Position numbers and translations under genes: made by a program
The notes under the pieces: model-generated
Told to the model about the DNA's origin: nothing
Databases searched by the model: none
Seen by the model: only the letters and a program-made list of their open reading frames with translations
Part shown: positions 8,339 through 17,522 of the stretch, piece after piece
How positions within the stretch are numbered: the first letter of the stretch is position 1
How the letters are laid out: every line of letters starts with the position of its first letter
Source: Acetobacter sp.
Lineage (GTDB): Bacteria; Pseudomonadota; Alphaproteobacteria; Acetobacterales; Acetobacteraceae
DNA: 64,000 nt
Assembly (NCBI GenBank): GCA_012517935.1
Contig: JAAYUA010000119.1
Location: 27,892-91,891 of the forward strand
Direction of reading: 5' to 3'

Positions 8339-9877
8339 TTACTGGTGGATGCTGGCGGCGGTGATTTCGCCGGCAGGTGAAGGCGTGTGAAGTCCGCTAT
8401 ATTGCAGGACTCCAAAGGACATTGTCTCGTCAGGTGTTGGCAGAAGCTTGTCGTTCCATCCACCGCCAAGGGAACGGATGAGTCCGACAGTTGCCTGCTC
8501 GGCTCTTACCGCGACGCGAACTTCGGATATCCGTGCATCCAGAGCTGCTTCCTGAGCAACAATTGCATCAAGGTAGCTGGACAGACCGCCTCTATAGAGG
8601 GACATCGTCATGTCCTGCATCTGGATTGCCGTGCTGGCGGCACCCTGAAGGCGGATATCTTCTTCGTGAAGAAGTTTGACCCGGGACTGTTCGTTTTCCA
8701 CTTCACGGAATGCTGACAGGATCGTTGCGCGATATGTATCGCAGGTTTCCCGATAGGCAGACCATGAATATTGAAGGGCAGCTCGACGCATGCCGCCTTC
8801 AAAGATAGGCATGGAGGCTGTCGCGCCATAGCTCCACATGCTGTTTGCCAGTGTCGCCAGATTGAAACCACCAGCGTCAAAGCCACCATTCGCATTCAGC
8901 GAGATATGTGGATAAAACGCAGCGCGGGCGATACCGATGGATCGGTTGGCCTGAGCCATTTCCCTTTCTGCGGCTGAAATATCAGGTCTTCTCTGCAGCA
9001 GCTCGGATGGGATGCCCATGGGAATGGCAAGCTTCCGAAATGAGAATTCCGTTTGCGGCGCAATATGGAAATCTTCGGGAGGCGTGTTTGTCAGAACCGC
9101 GATGGCGTGTTCGGTGATTTCCCGTTGCGCCCGGACATCGAGTTCAGCAGCCTCAGCAACAAAAAGCCTGTTCTTGGCACGGGCAACATCAAGCTGCGGA
9201 GCCGCCTGATTCTGAAGCTGCGTTGTCGTCATTTCGACGGCTTTGCGATAGTAATTGACGGATTGGACATAAATTGCGTCCTGCGCATCATATCCGCGCA
9301 GTGCAATGTAATCTTCAGCCAGATCAGCTTCCAGACTCAGGCGAGCGCCTGCAAAATCGGCCGCTTTTTCCTGAGCGGCATATTTCTGCATCCGAACCTG
9401 ATTGCGGATTTCTGACCAGAAATCAGGCTCCCATGATGCCAGTCCACCATAGAAGGTGTCGCTGGCTGTTGTTGCTCCCTTGTAACGGAAAAGGGAGTCA
9501 TCGGATTGCTTATTGTCTGATGCACCAAATGCAATTCCAAAATGTGGAAGCAGGTCGGCACGTGCTTTCATGACCAGAGAGCGTGCCTGCTCGAAGCGTT
9601 CGGCAGCAGCTTTCAGGGTCGTGTTCTCCTTGACGGCCTTGTCTTCCAGATCGTTCAGAACCGGATCGTTCAGCATGGTCCACCAGTTCAGCGGAATCTG
9701 GTCGGCCGCCGGGTTGGCTTTGGCGAAGGGAGCCTGACCATTCCAGCTTGCGGGAACGATATAATGCGGTTTGACCTTTTCATAGGAAGGGGCAAGGTCA
9801 CAGCCGGAGAGTGTGAGGGCAGTCCCCAGTGCAGTGATGCACATGAGGCTGCGACGTATGGCGAGGTTTTTCGTCAT
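8339..9877 (-). CDS. NodT-family outer-membrane efflux lipoprotein
   Basis: This 512-residue protein is an RND-type outer-membrane factor (TolC/OprM superfamily). A lipoprotein signal with a lipobox LSGC lies near residue 26, followed by the characteristic APSYEKV start of NodT proteins. The rest shows the two repeated helical domains with alanine- and glutamine-rich hairpins (RRPDISAAEREMAQANRSIG). It overlaps the adaptor gene by four bases and is the last gene of the RND operon. Because it also ends next to the FUSC operon, the channel could serve both pumps, but that is only inference. Confidence 0.92.
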   Translation of the reverse strand: MTKNLAIRRSLMCITALGTALTLSGCDLAPSYEKVKPHYIVPASWNGQAPFAKANPAADQIPLNWWTMLNDPVLNDLEDKAVKENTTLKAAAERFEQARSLVMKARADLLPHFGIAFGASDNKQSDDSLFRYKGATTASDTFYGGLASWEPDFWSEIRNQVRMQKYAAQEKAADFAGARLSLEADLAEDYIALRGYDAQDAIYVQSVNYYRKAVEMTTTQLQNQAAPQLDVARAKNRLFVAEAAELDVRAQREITEHAIAVLTNTPPEDFHIAPQTEFSFRKLAIPMGIPSELLQRRPDISAAEREMAQANRSIGIARAAFYPHISLNANGGFDAGGFNLATLANSMWSYGATASMPIFEGGMRRAALQYSWSAYRETCDTYRATILSAFREVENEQSRVKLLHEEDIRLQGAASTAIQMQDMTMSLYRGGLSSYLDAIVAQEAALDARISEVRVAVRAEQATVGLIRSLGGGWNDKLLPTPDETMSFGVLQYSGLHTPSPAGEITAASIHQ

Positions 9878-11052
9878 CCTTCAATCTCCTCGTCCTCATT
9901 ATAGCCTTTCGCAGGAACGACAACGCGGACTTGCTGACCTTCGAGAAGATCGGCAGGTGGATTGCGGATGATTTTGTCATCTGCCTGCAGACCGGTCAGG
10001 ACGTCGGTATGTGTGTCAGCCATGCGTCCGGCCTGCACGGACTGGAAGTGAACCTTGTTGTCCTTATCAACAATAGCGACCTGCAATCCGGGTTCCTGGA
10101 AAACCAGAGTGGATGTCGGGATGTTCCATATTCCTTGTTCTGCTGGTGCAGTCAGGTTTACGGAGGCAAAGGTTCCCGGCCAGATCAGATGATCGGGATT
10201 ATCAACGATAAACTCGGTGACAGCTGTTCGTGTATTTGGATCATATCCTTTTGCGACTGTCAGGAAGTGTGCCTGGAAAACCCGTCCCGGAAACTGTGGG
10301 ATGGAAAGCGTGGCGGTCATTCCTGGTTTCAGAATATATGAAAAGCTTTCTGGAACAGACACAAACAGACGCAGTTTGTCCATTGATGAGACGGTGAACA
10401 TCTGCTGGGCATCATTGCCTGCACTATGTCCGCCACCCCCGGCGCTGACATAGTCGCCGACGTTGACATTACGTGATGTTACAAAACCATCAAAAGGAGC
10501 AACGATGGTTTTGAAGTTTTCCAGAGCGGTGAACTGATCAACCGTATGCTGGGCAGCCTGCATTTCTGCGTTGGCAGCTTTTTCGTTCGCATCAGCGACA
10601 GACACGGACTGTCCGGAGACTGCATTCGCCTTGGACATCGCATGCCAGCGATTGGCGCTGACGACTGCGAGGTTGTATTTCGCTTCCTTGGCGGCGAGAT
10701 CGGCTTTTGCCTGTGCATACTGCGCATCAAGGCTTGGTGCATTGATCTGGGCGAGAACATCGCCCGTTTTCACTTCTGCGCCGTAATCCTTGTCCCAGGA
10801 TTTCACATAACCGGATGCCTGAGGATAGATCGGCGCCTGGTACCAGGCATCGACCGTTCCCGGAAGCGTGAGAGAGACTGTCTTCGGGCCGGGTTTGGGC
10901 ATTGTGACCTCTACATCCGGAATGGAGTTGTAGGCAGTCACTTCCCGGACCTCATGCGCATTGTGCATGCGGGAGACGATTACATAGCCTGAGCCTAGCG
11001 CAAGTGCGCCCACGCAGACAGACAGGCTGAGATATTTACTTGCGCGGGCCAT
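9874..11052 (-). CDS. RND efflux periplasmic adaptor
   Basis: This 392-residue membrane-fusion protein has an N-terminal hydrophobic anchor (about residues 6-28). Next come a lipoyl domain split around an alpha-hairpin (APIYPQASGYVKSWDKDYG, then IVAPFDGFVTSRNVNVGDYV) and a beta-barrel and membrane-proximal domain. A glycine/serine/histidine loop (SAGGGGHSAGND) sits just after the second lipoyl half. The start overlaps the RND permease stop by one base, and the stop overlaps the NodT gene by four. It bridges the inner-membrane pump and the outer-membrane channel. Confidence 0.92.
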   Translation of the reverse strand: MARASKYLSLSVCVGALALGSGYVIVSRMHNAHEVREVTAYNSIPDVEVTMPKPGPKTVSLTLPGTVDAWYQAPIYPQASGYVKSWDKDYGAEVKTGDVLAQINAPSLDAQYAQAKADLAAKEAKYNLAVVSANRWHAMSKANAVSGQSVSVADANEKAANAEMQAAQHTVDQFTALENFKTIVAPFDGFVTSRNVNVGDYVSAGGGGHSAGNDAQQMFTVSSMDKLRLFVSVPESFSYILKPGMTATLSIPQFPGRVFQAHFLTVAKGYDPNTRTAVTEFIVDNPDHLIWPGTFASVNLTAPAEQGIWNIPTSTLVFQEPGLQVAIVDKDNKVHFQSVQAGRMADTHTDVLTGLQADDKIIRNPPADLLEGQQVRVVVPAKGYNEDEEIEG

Positions 11053-14000
11053 TACACAGTCTCCTTGCGGACAGTTTTGCGGCTGTAGAGGATTGCGTAG
11101 ACACAGGGGACAAAGAGGAGTGTCGAGATTGTCGCGACAATCAGGCCACCGATAACGGCTTTGCCCAAAGGTGCATTCTGGGAGTTACTGATGGACATCG
11201 GGACCATACCGACGATCATCGCAGAGGCAGTCATGAGCACCGGACGGATACGTCCATATCCGGCTTCCAGAGCTGCCTTGAGTGGCTGTCCGTGCAACTC
11301 CAGACGTTCCCGTGCATAGGACACGACAAGGATGGAGTTTGCAGTGGCAGTGCCCATGCACATGATGGCTCCGGTCAGCGCTGGCACGGACAGATGTGTG
11401 CGTGTCAGGAACAGGCTCCATGCAATGCCGGCAAGAGCGCCGGGCAGGGCGGAGATAATGATGAACGGATCAAGCCAGGACTGAAAGTTCACGACAATCA
11501 GGAGGTAGATCAGCACAATCGACACAACCAGACCGCCTGCCAGTTCCATATAAGCGGAACTCATTGTCGTAGCCTGACCTTCGATGTCGACGGCTGCGCC
11601 ACGTGGCACTTCGTTGCTTGATGCGGCAACCTGCTTGGCAACGCCATTCAGGACTGCCCCCAGATCTTTCCCTTCTGCGGAGACATAAATGTCGAACGCA
11701 GGCATGGAGTTATAGTGCGAGATTTCGCCCGGTGTACCGATTGCCTTGATCTGACTCATGGCGCCAAGAAGCTGGAGTGAGTCGCCTGACGGATTTCCAT
11801 CTCCCTTGTCGACAGGAATTGTCAGAAGATCGTTGTAATGTGTCAGTTGGTTCTGGGGCACATAGGTGTTCAGTGTGAAGGTCACACCCATTTTGGGGTC
11901 AAACCAGTATTGCGGATCGACCTGAGAACTGCCTGACAGTGTCATCAGTTCGTTATCAGCCAGATCGCCTTCATCGATGCCCGTTGCCTGCTCGAAGGTA
12001 CGATCACCTTCCACAAACAGGGTTGGGGTGCGCATGGTCTGCTGTAGGGATACGTCGGCTGCACCAGGAACCTTGCGGATCAGGTTAGCGAGCTTGACTG
12101 CATATTTATAGTTTTCACGCAGATCTGGACCGGCAACTTTCACGTCGATTGGTGCTGGTGATCCGAAGTTGAGGATTTTTGCAGTCAGATCAGCTGGCTG
12201 GAAGGTGAAGACCGTTCCGGGGAAGCTGGCTGACAGTCCGCGTCTGAGAATGGCACGGTAATCCCATACGGGGGAGGCATCGTTGCGCAGTGTTATGGTC
12301 AGGTCGCAGTCCTGAGCACCGAGCGTTGGTGTTGGAATGAATGCCTGATTGTGGGGACCTTCAGGAAGTCCACAATTGCTGATGATATCTTCCGTTTTCC
12401 CCTTGAGAAGCTGCTCGATCCTGTCACTGACCAGCGTTGCGGTGCGGTTGGTGACTTCGATACGGCTTCCCAGAGGAGCACGCATATGCATCTGCAACTG
12501 GCCGGATTTGACTTCGGGGAAGAAGTCACGTCCGGCGACGAAATAGAGGCCGCAGGAAAGAACGGACAGTCCCATGAAGGTGGCGACGAATTTCCCACGA
12601 TTGTCGATCAGGCGTTGCAGAAGCGCGCCATAGTTTTCGCGGAAAGTGGTGAATTTGCGTTCAAACCCTTTCTGAAAACGTGTGAAGGGATTGTTACCAT
12701 GAGGGAGAGCTTCGTGTTCCTGCCCGTGTGCACCCGGATGGACATGCCCCTGCAGCAGGAACTTGGCCATTGTCGGAACCAGTGTTCGCGACAGGATGAA
12801 GGAAGCCACCATGGCGAAAATGATCGCTTCTGCCATTGGCATGAACAGCCAGCCGGCAACGCCGTCCAGACTGAAAAGCGGTAGCCAGACGATACAGATA
12901 CATGTTGTTGAAACGAAGGTCGGGATCACGATCTGGTTCGCAGCATCGATGATCGCCGTTTCTAGCTCTTTCCCCATTTCAAGATGTGTATCGATATTTT
13001 CGATCATCACGGTCGCATCATCGACCAGAATACCGACGGCCAGAGCCAACCCGCCCAATGTCATGACATTGATGGTCTGTCCTGCCCAGCCAAGTCCGAT
13101 GATGGAGCAGAGGATGGCGAGGGGGATGGAGGTTGCGATGATGACGGTTGGGCGCCAGGAGCCAAGGAAGAGCAGGACGACGAGTCCGGTCAGGATGGCT
13201 GCGGTGATCATTTCGCGCATAACGTCGTGGATTGAGTCTTTCACAAATCCGGACGCATCGCTGATGATGCTGATTTTTACGCCTGCTGGCAGAACCGCCT
13301 GAAGACGGGGCAGCATTTTTTTTACGCCATCAACGACATCAAGAGTTGAAGCTTCACCGCTTTTCATGACGACCATGATGACGGCCTGACGACCCTTGAC
13401 CAGAACACTGTTCGTCTGGGGATGTCCGCCACGATATACGTCTGCGACATCGTGAACATATACGACCGCGTTTCCAATACGTTTGATCGGAATGTTGGCA
13501 ATATCTTCCAGGGTTCGCGGTGTGGCGTTTGTCTGGACCATCCAGTCTGTCGGACCGATTTTCTGGTCACCGGCAGGGCGGACGATATTTTGTCGGTCAA
13601 GGGCGTTCTGGACGTCCATGGCTGACATATGATGTGCCTGAAGCTGCTGCTGATTGAGCGCCACCATGACAAAGCTGTCCATACCACCATAGGGATGGGG
13701 AACGACGGCTCCGGGAATGGTCACAAGAAGAGAGCGGATACGGATGAATGCCAGTTTGAAAAGATCAGACGGAGTGAGTGTGTCTGACGTCAGTTTCAGG
13801 GTGACAACCGGGACCGAGGAGGCTTCCAGACGCATGATCATCGGTGCAGCGATATGTTCGGGAAGCTGCTGCAGGACGGTCTGGGAAATTGCGGTGACGT
13901 CTGCTTCCGCAGCGCCAATATCCGTGCCGGGCTGGAAGTATATTTTTACGATACCACGGCCGTAATAGGAATCCGCCTCCATGTGCTGGATGCCCTCAAC

Positions 14001-14225
14001 CGTGGAGGTCACACCCTGCTCGAAGTTGTACATGATACGTCCGGCAAACTCTTCCGGAAGCATGCCGGAATAGGACCAGACCACCGCGATCGCAGGGATC
14101 TTGATGTTCGGGAAAACGTCCGTTGGTGTTTTTCTTATTGAGAGAATTCCAAGCATCACAATAAGAATTGAGAGAACCACGAACGTGTAAGGCCGCCGCA
14201 AAGCGGTGACTACGATAGCATTCAT
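11052..14225 (-). CDS. RND efflux permease (AcrB/MdtB superfamily)
   Basis: This 1057-residue inner-membrane proton-driven pump has the full RND length and layout: a first helix at residues 12-30, a large periplasmic loop, a helix bundle at about 340-560, a second helix near 550-570, a second periplasmic loop and a last bundle at 880-1050. The proton-relay aspartates appear in VGILVDDATVMIEN. A histidine-rich cytoplasmic loop (GHVHPGAHGQEHEALPHG) lies between the two halves. The sequence is closer to HAE-type drug pumps than to metal pumps, but the substrate is unproven. It is the first gene of a three-gene operon that has no adjacent regulator gene. Confidence 0.92.
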   Translation of the reverse strand: MNAIVVTALRRPYTFVVLSILIVMLGILSIRKTPTDVFPNIKIPAIAVVWSYSGMLPEEFAGRIMYNFEQGVTSTVEGIQHMEADSYYGRGIVKIYFQPGTDIGAAEADVTAISQTVLQQLPEHIAAPMIMRLEASSVPVVTLKLTSDTLTPSDLFKLAFIRIRSLLVTIPGAVVPHPYGGMDSFVMVALNQQQLQAHHMSAMDVQNALDRQNIVRPAGDQKIGPTDWMVQTNATPRTLEDIANIPIKRIGNAVVYVHDVADVYRGGHPQTNSVLVKGRQAVIMVVMKSGEASTLDVVDGVKKMLPRLQAVLPAGVKISIISDASGFVKDSIHDVMREMITAAILTGLVVLLFLGSWRPTVIIATSIPLAILCSIIGLGWAGQTINVMTLGGLALAVGILVDDATVMIENIDTHLEMGKELETAIIDAANQIVIPTFVSTTCICIVWLPLFSLDGVAGWLFMPMAEAIIFAMVASFILSRTLVPTMAKFLLQGHVHPGAHGQEHEALPHGNNPFTRFQKGFERKFTTFRENYGALLQRLIDNRGKFVATFMGLSVLSCGLYFVAGRDFFPEVKSGQLQMHMRAPLGSRIEVTNRTATLVSDRIEQLLKGKTEDIISNCGLPEGPHNQAFIPTPTLGAQDCDLTITLRNDASPVWDYRAILRRGLSASFPGTVFTFQPADLTAKILNFGSPAPIDVKVAGPDLRENYKYAVKLANLIRKVPGAADVSLQQTMRTPTLFVEGDRTFEQATGIDEGDLADNELMTLSGSSQVDPQYWFDPKMGVTFTLNTYVPQNQLTHYNDLLTIPVDKGDGNPSGDSLQLLGAMSQIKAIGTPGEISHYNSMPAFDIYVSAEGKDLGAVLNGVAKQVAASSNEVPRGAAVDIEGQATTMSSAYMELAGGLVVSIVLIYLLIVVNFQSWLDPFIIISALPGALAGIAWSLFLTRTHLSVPALTGAIMCMGTATANSILVVSYARERLELHGQPLKAALEAGYGRIRPVLMTASAMIVGMVPMSISNSQNAPLGKAVIGGLIVATISTLLFVPCVYAILYSRKTVRKETV

Positions 14226-14502
14226 CGATCTGCCTTACATGTGAATAACTATAGGGTCATGAGCGGCGGTTCTGGATGGCTGACGTGATGGGTGGAGATA
14301 TGGCTACCCATCTCAGGCATCAGCCGCTAGACATGTTTTGAAATAAATCAAACTTGTGGATAGGCGATATGAAAATATTTTTTAAAAGGGGGAACTCTGG
14401 GCGATTGATCTGTCCTCTTGTTGATTTTATTGAATAAAAATTCAACTTTCAGTGAGGTCTCTGGATCGCGAAGAGGCTGTCAAGCCGTGGTGTGAATATA
14501 TA

Positions 14503-14535
14503 CAGACATGAAATGAAATATAAATTCCATGTCTG
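14503..14535. repeat. Inverted repeat, possible operator or weak terminator
   Basis: Eight-base arms CAGACATG and CATGTCTG flank a 17-base AT-rich spacer. The spacing is too wide for a strong hairpin, and no T-run follows. A regulator site for the RND operon is one possibility. Confidence 0.35.
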
Positions 14536-14551
14536 GGTGATGATTCATTAC

Positions 14552-14582
14552 GTCCTGCAAGAGCACGCAGTCGTCGCAGGAC
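14552..14582. repeat. Inverted repeat downstream of the GIN-domain gene
   Basis: Seven-base arms GTCCTGC and GCAGGAC lie 14 bases beyond the stop of the minus-strand GIN-domain gene, with a 17-base spacer. The position suggests a terminator, but there is no T-run. Confidence 0.35.
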
Positions 14583-14595
14583 ATCTTAAAGAAGG

Positions 14596-15360
14596 TCAGA
14601 GAGTCCAGTCGTTTTGATCTGACGCTTTCGGCTCTTCATTCTCTTGTTTGGGGACGGACACGCTTCCGACGCCGTTGATTGTTTTATCGAGAATTTTCGG
14701 TTGTTGTGTCAATTTTACGCTGCCGGCTCCATCAATGGAGATATGAGCCCGATCTGACGGGCCAGCCTTGACGCTGCCTGCTCCATCCATCGTGAGATCA
14801 AGATTTGCAATCGTCATCGCGGACAGGTTGACGGATGCGGCGCCATTGATCGTGACGGCAACAGTCTCGACATGACCACTGCCTTTAACACTGCCTGCGC
14901 CATTGATTGTCAGATTGAGAGAGTCCCGGTCATAATCCTGCAACGTCAGGGCATTGAAACCATTCAGAACGATGTTCTCGAGTGTTGAAGACGTGATGTT
15001 GATGGTTGCGGAGTTATGTCTGGATGACCAGCTCAGGAATTTCTTGCCGAGATGCGTGTCGTCAACTTCAAGATTGTTGTCCTTGATGATCAGATGATTG
15101 ACGAGTGTTTCAGGTCCGCTGACTGTGATTTCCGGCGTGTCACCTTTGCGAATGATGATCGTGCCGGGAATGGCGATGGCAATCATCTTGCTGTCGTTCC
15201 ACGGGATATGTCGGATCACAGCGGGGCTCGCACTTTCATCGTTCTCGTCCCACAGATTGACGGACGAAAAACTGACAGGTCCGCGCCATGCGGCAAGTGT
15301 GAAGCTGAGCATGGAAACGATCGCGCTTCCTGCGGCCAGTGTGGCGATGCGGCGGATCAT
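14596..15360 (-). CDS. Membrane-anchored GIN/DUF2807-like beta-repeat protein
   Basis: This 254-residue protein has an N-terminal membrane segment or signal peptide (about residues 5-25), then a domain that fits the GIN / DUF2807 (DUF4097-like) beta-helix. A short motif of the form (N/D)G(A/V)(G/A)SV recurs five times between about residues 150 and 235: NGAGSVKG, NGAASVNL, DGAGSVKA, DGAGSVKL and NGVGSVSV. These would form the rungs of a beta solenoid outside the cytoplasm. It is the last gene of the PadR operon and overlaps the HAAS-type gene by an ATGA. The molecular function of such proteins is unknown, though a cell-envelope stress role is often suggested. Confidence 0.65.
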   Translation of the reverse strand: MIRRIATLAAGSAIVSMLSFTLAAWRGPVSFSSVNLWDENDESASPAVIRHIPWNDSKMIAIAIPGTIIIRKGDTPEITVSGPETLVNHLIIKDNNLEVDDTHLGKKFLSWSSRHNSATINITSSTLENIVLNGFNALTLQDYDRDSLNLTINGAGSVKGSGHVETVAVTINGAASVNLSAMTIANLDLTMDGAGSVKAGPSDRAHISIDGAGSVKLTQQPKILDKTINGVGSVSVPKQENEEPKASDQNDWTL

Positions 15361-15962
15361 GCCAGAGTTTCCTTTCCGACTGCGTGGGGTGGTGGAGCAA
15401 TCAGGCGATAATGTGCGCGTCCGTACTGTATGAGCAGATTGATGATGCCGATGATGAACAGCAGGCTGAAGGTCGCTGCAGACAATCCGCCGCTGGCCAG
15501 GGACAGGCTGATCAGGACATTCTGAAGCCAGTCAGCGTTCAAAATGTCGGCCCCGAGCAGGGCGAAAGGCAGCATGATGCACCCGGCCAGACATATCGCG
15601 GTGCTGGCGATGATGACGGCGATGACCATGATGCCGACAAACAGAAGAACTGGCAGGACGACGAGAAGATCGAGTGTTGCCAGACCGATAATGCCGAATA
15701 TGGCGCGGAGTGCGGATTCAAGGCTGCGCTTGTCTTCCCACTGGCGCACGCCTGCTTCGGCACGGAGTTCTCGCGCCAGGCGGGAGGGATCTCCGAGAGA
15801 CGTCGCGATGTCTCTTTCCGATCGTCCGGCGGCAATCCCGGATTCAAAGTGCGCCTCATATTCGGCAATGGTGTCGTCAATGAAATCGCGAGGGAGCCCT
15901 CTCAGGCCAGAACGCAGTCTGGACATGAAAATGTCGCGATCCGAGTGGGAATTATTCATCAA
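15357..15962 (-). CDS. HAAS/DUF1700-like membrane protein
   Basis: This 201-residue protein has a soluble N-terminal helical domain (about residues 10-75) with the pattern LRGLPRDFIDDTIAEYEAHF followed by SLGDPSRLARELR, matching the HAAS signalling domain of DUF1700 proteins. About three or four membrane helices follow. Such proteins commonly sit directly after a PadR gene, as here. Overlaps of four bases with both neighbours show translational coupling. The family is thought to pass an envelope signal, but the mechanism is not established. Confidence 0.75.
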   Translation of the reverse strand: MMNNSHSDRDIFMSRLRSGLRGLPRDFIDDTIAEYEAHFESGIAAGRSERDIATSLGDPSRLARELRAEAGVRQWEDKRSLESALRAIFGIIGLATLDLLVVLPVLLFVGIMVIAVIIASTAICLAGCIMLPFALLGADILNADWLQNVLISLSLASGGLSAATFSLLFIIGIINLLIQYGRAHYRLIAPPPHAVGKETLA

Positions 15963-16354
15963 GCGTCGTTCCTGACTGCTTTGCTGACGGTGATTGTTTT
16001 CTGATCCGAAGATGCGCCGGGAGGCGCGTCATCAGAAGCCGGACGAAGAAGGGCCGAGACCGCCGATGCGAAGCTTTCCCACGCTGTTCTCTGTGCTGTG
16101 AGACTGCTGCGACCCAGATCGGTCAGGCTGTAATATTTCCTTGGTGGTCCGGAAGGAGATTCAACAAAATACGTTGATACGATTCCATCTTTCTGCATCC
16201 TTCTCATTAGTGGATATATGGTACCTTCTCCCATGCCGATGGCTTCGGAGAGTTGGCTTGCAATGTCGTAACCATAGGAATCAGCGCGGGCCAGAACGGC
16301 CATGACGCAGAGTTCCAGTACGCCTTTTTTGAACTGAACGAGATTGGGTTCCAC
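15959..16354 (-). CDS. PadR-family transcriptional regulator
   Basis: This 131-residue winged-helix repressor has the PadR N-terminal domain: FKKGVLELCVMAVLARADSYGYDI, then GMGEGTIYPLMRRMQKDGIV and the wing residues PRKYYSLTDLG. The C-terminal tail is short, placing it in the small PadR subfamily without a long dimerisation domain. It is the first gene of the operon with the HAAS and GIN genes and probably represses its own transcription. A 23-base palindrome 52 bases upstream is the likely operator. The inducing signal is unknown. Confidence 0.92.
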   Translation of the reverse strand: MEPNLVQFKKGVLELCVMAVLARADSYGYDIASQLSEAIGMGEGTIYPLMRRMQKDGIVSTYFVESPSGPPRKYYSLTDLGRSSLTAQRTAWESFASAVSALLRPASDDAPPGASSDQKTITVSKAVRNDA

Positions 16355-16405
16355 GGTTGCGGGGTGCTCCGGGCTCTGTGTGCGTCCTATGATTGTCTAT
16401 CGGAA

Positions 16406-16428
16406 GGTTCCTTGCATTGCAAGGTACC
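16406..16428. promoter_or_regulatory. Palindromic candidate PadR operator
   Basis: The sequence GGTTCCTTGCATTGCAAGG followed by TACC is an inverted repeat with 11-base arms around a central T and only one mismatched pair. It lies between the divergent padR and hldD genes, where a PadR dimer would be expected to bind and repress padR. The repeat is seen directly; binding is inferred. Confidence 0.6.
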
Positions 16429-16514
16429 ATTTTATGAAAAATATTCTGCGGATGTGATCGTCGAGGAAAGACTGTCTCTCGACGGAAGGTGACTGGCTTT
16501 TGTATGATCCGCAC

Positions 16515-17522
16515 ATGATTATCGTCACCGGCGGAGCCGGCTTCATAGGTTCATGTCTTGTTGCTGCTCTTTCCGCGCGTGGGCTGGTGCCCGTCGTGGT
16601 GGACAGGCTGCGTTCAGATGGGAAGTGGCGCAATCTTCGTCACCATCCTCCGGCGCAGATCGTGCAGCCGGAAGATCTGGATGCTTTCCTTGCAACTGCG
16701 GAGGATGTGGAAGCGATTTTCCATCTTGGTGCAGTCAGTGCGACGACCGCGCGTGATGGTGATCTGGTCTGGAAATCCAATGTTGAGCTTTCCCAGAAGC
16801 TCTGGCGTTTCTGCGCAAAGACCGGTGCGCGGCTCATATATGCTTCTTCCGCAGCCACTTATGGAGCGGCAGATAAGCCGGACGAGTTTCATGATGGTCT
16901 GACAAATCTTGAACGTCTGGAGCCGATGAATCTTTACGGCTGGTCCAAGCATGCCTTTGATCTATGGGCGCGGGCAGAGGTTGAGGCTGGGGCTGCTCCG
17001 CCGCAATGGGCCGGTCTGAAATTTTTCAATGTTTATGGTCCGGGTGAATATCACAAAGGATCAATGATCTCTGTCGTGAAGGTCAAATATGATGAAGTGG
17101 CGGCGGGAAATCCTGCACGTCTTTTCCGTTCTGACCGTTCTGATCTTGCCGATGGTGCGCAGGCCCGGGATTTCGTCTGGGTTGGGGATGTCGTCGATGT
17201 CATGTTGTGGCTTTACGACAACCGGACTGTGAGTGGCTTGTTCAATCTCGGGACTGGTGTTGCGCGCAGCTATCTGGATCTGGCGCATGCAGTGTGTGAC
17301 GCTGCCGGAAGACCGCGTGAAGTCAATTTCATCGATATGCCCGCCGCGCTGAAAGGGCAGTATCAGTCTTATACCTGTGCCGACATGACCCAGCTCAGGG
17401 TTGCGGGTTATTCACGGACATTTACGTCTCTTGAAGATGGAATCAGGGATTATATTCGCGGTTATCTTATGCCGGGATGTGATCCCTGGGTGAAGGGCTG
17501 GCCGTTAAAGACTGTCGATTAA
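16515..17522 (+). CDS. hldD: ADP-glyceromanno-heptose 6-epimerase
   Basis: This enzyme converts ADP-D-glycero-D-manno-heptose to the L-glycero form, the last step of making the heptose donor for lipopolysaccharide inner core. The Rossmann motif VTGGAGFIGS is at the N-terminus, and the catalytic tyrosine-lysine pair is in YGWSKHAFD. The FFNVYGPGEYHKG segment is typical of HldD. The ORF track starts at a TTG (16500), but the ATG at 16515 puts the start just before the Rossmann strand, as in other family members, giving 335 residues. A GGAAGG site is better spaced to the TTG, so the start is not settled. Its stop overlaps the convergent MgtC gene by four bases. Confidence 0.9.
   Translation: MIIVTGGAGFIGSCLVAALSARGLVPVVVDRLRSDGKWRNLRHHPPAQIVQPEDLDAFLATAEDVEAIFHLGAVSATTARDGDLVWKSNVELSQKLWRFCAKTGARLIYASSAATYGAADKPDEFHDGLTNLERLEPMNLYGWSKHAFDLWARAEVEAGAAPPQWAGLKFFNVYGPGEYHKGSMISVVKVKYDEVAAGNPARLFRSDRSDLADGAQARDFVWVGDVVDVMLWLYDNRTVSGLFNLGTGVARSYLDLAHAVCDAAGRPREVNFIDMPAALKGQYQSYTCADMTQLRVAGYSRTFTSLEDGIRDYIRGYLMPGCDPWVKGWPLKTVD

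Larger units (their letters stand above)
14226..14595. other. Intergenic region with two inverted repeats
   Basis: These 370 bases lie between the RND permease start and the stop of the GIN-domain gene, both on the minus strand. They should hold the terminator of the PadR operon and the promoter of the RND operon. Two inverted repeats are visible: CAGACATG...CATGTCTG at 14503-14535 and GTCCTGC...GCAGGAC at 14552-14582. I see no gene in it. Confidence 0.5.
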
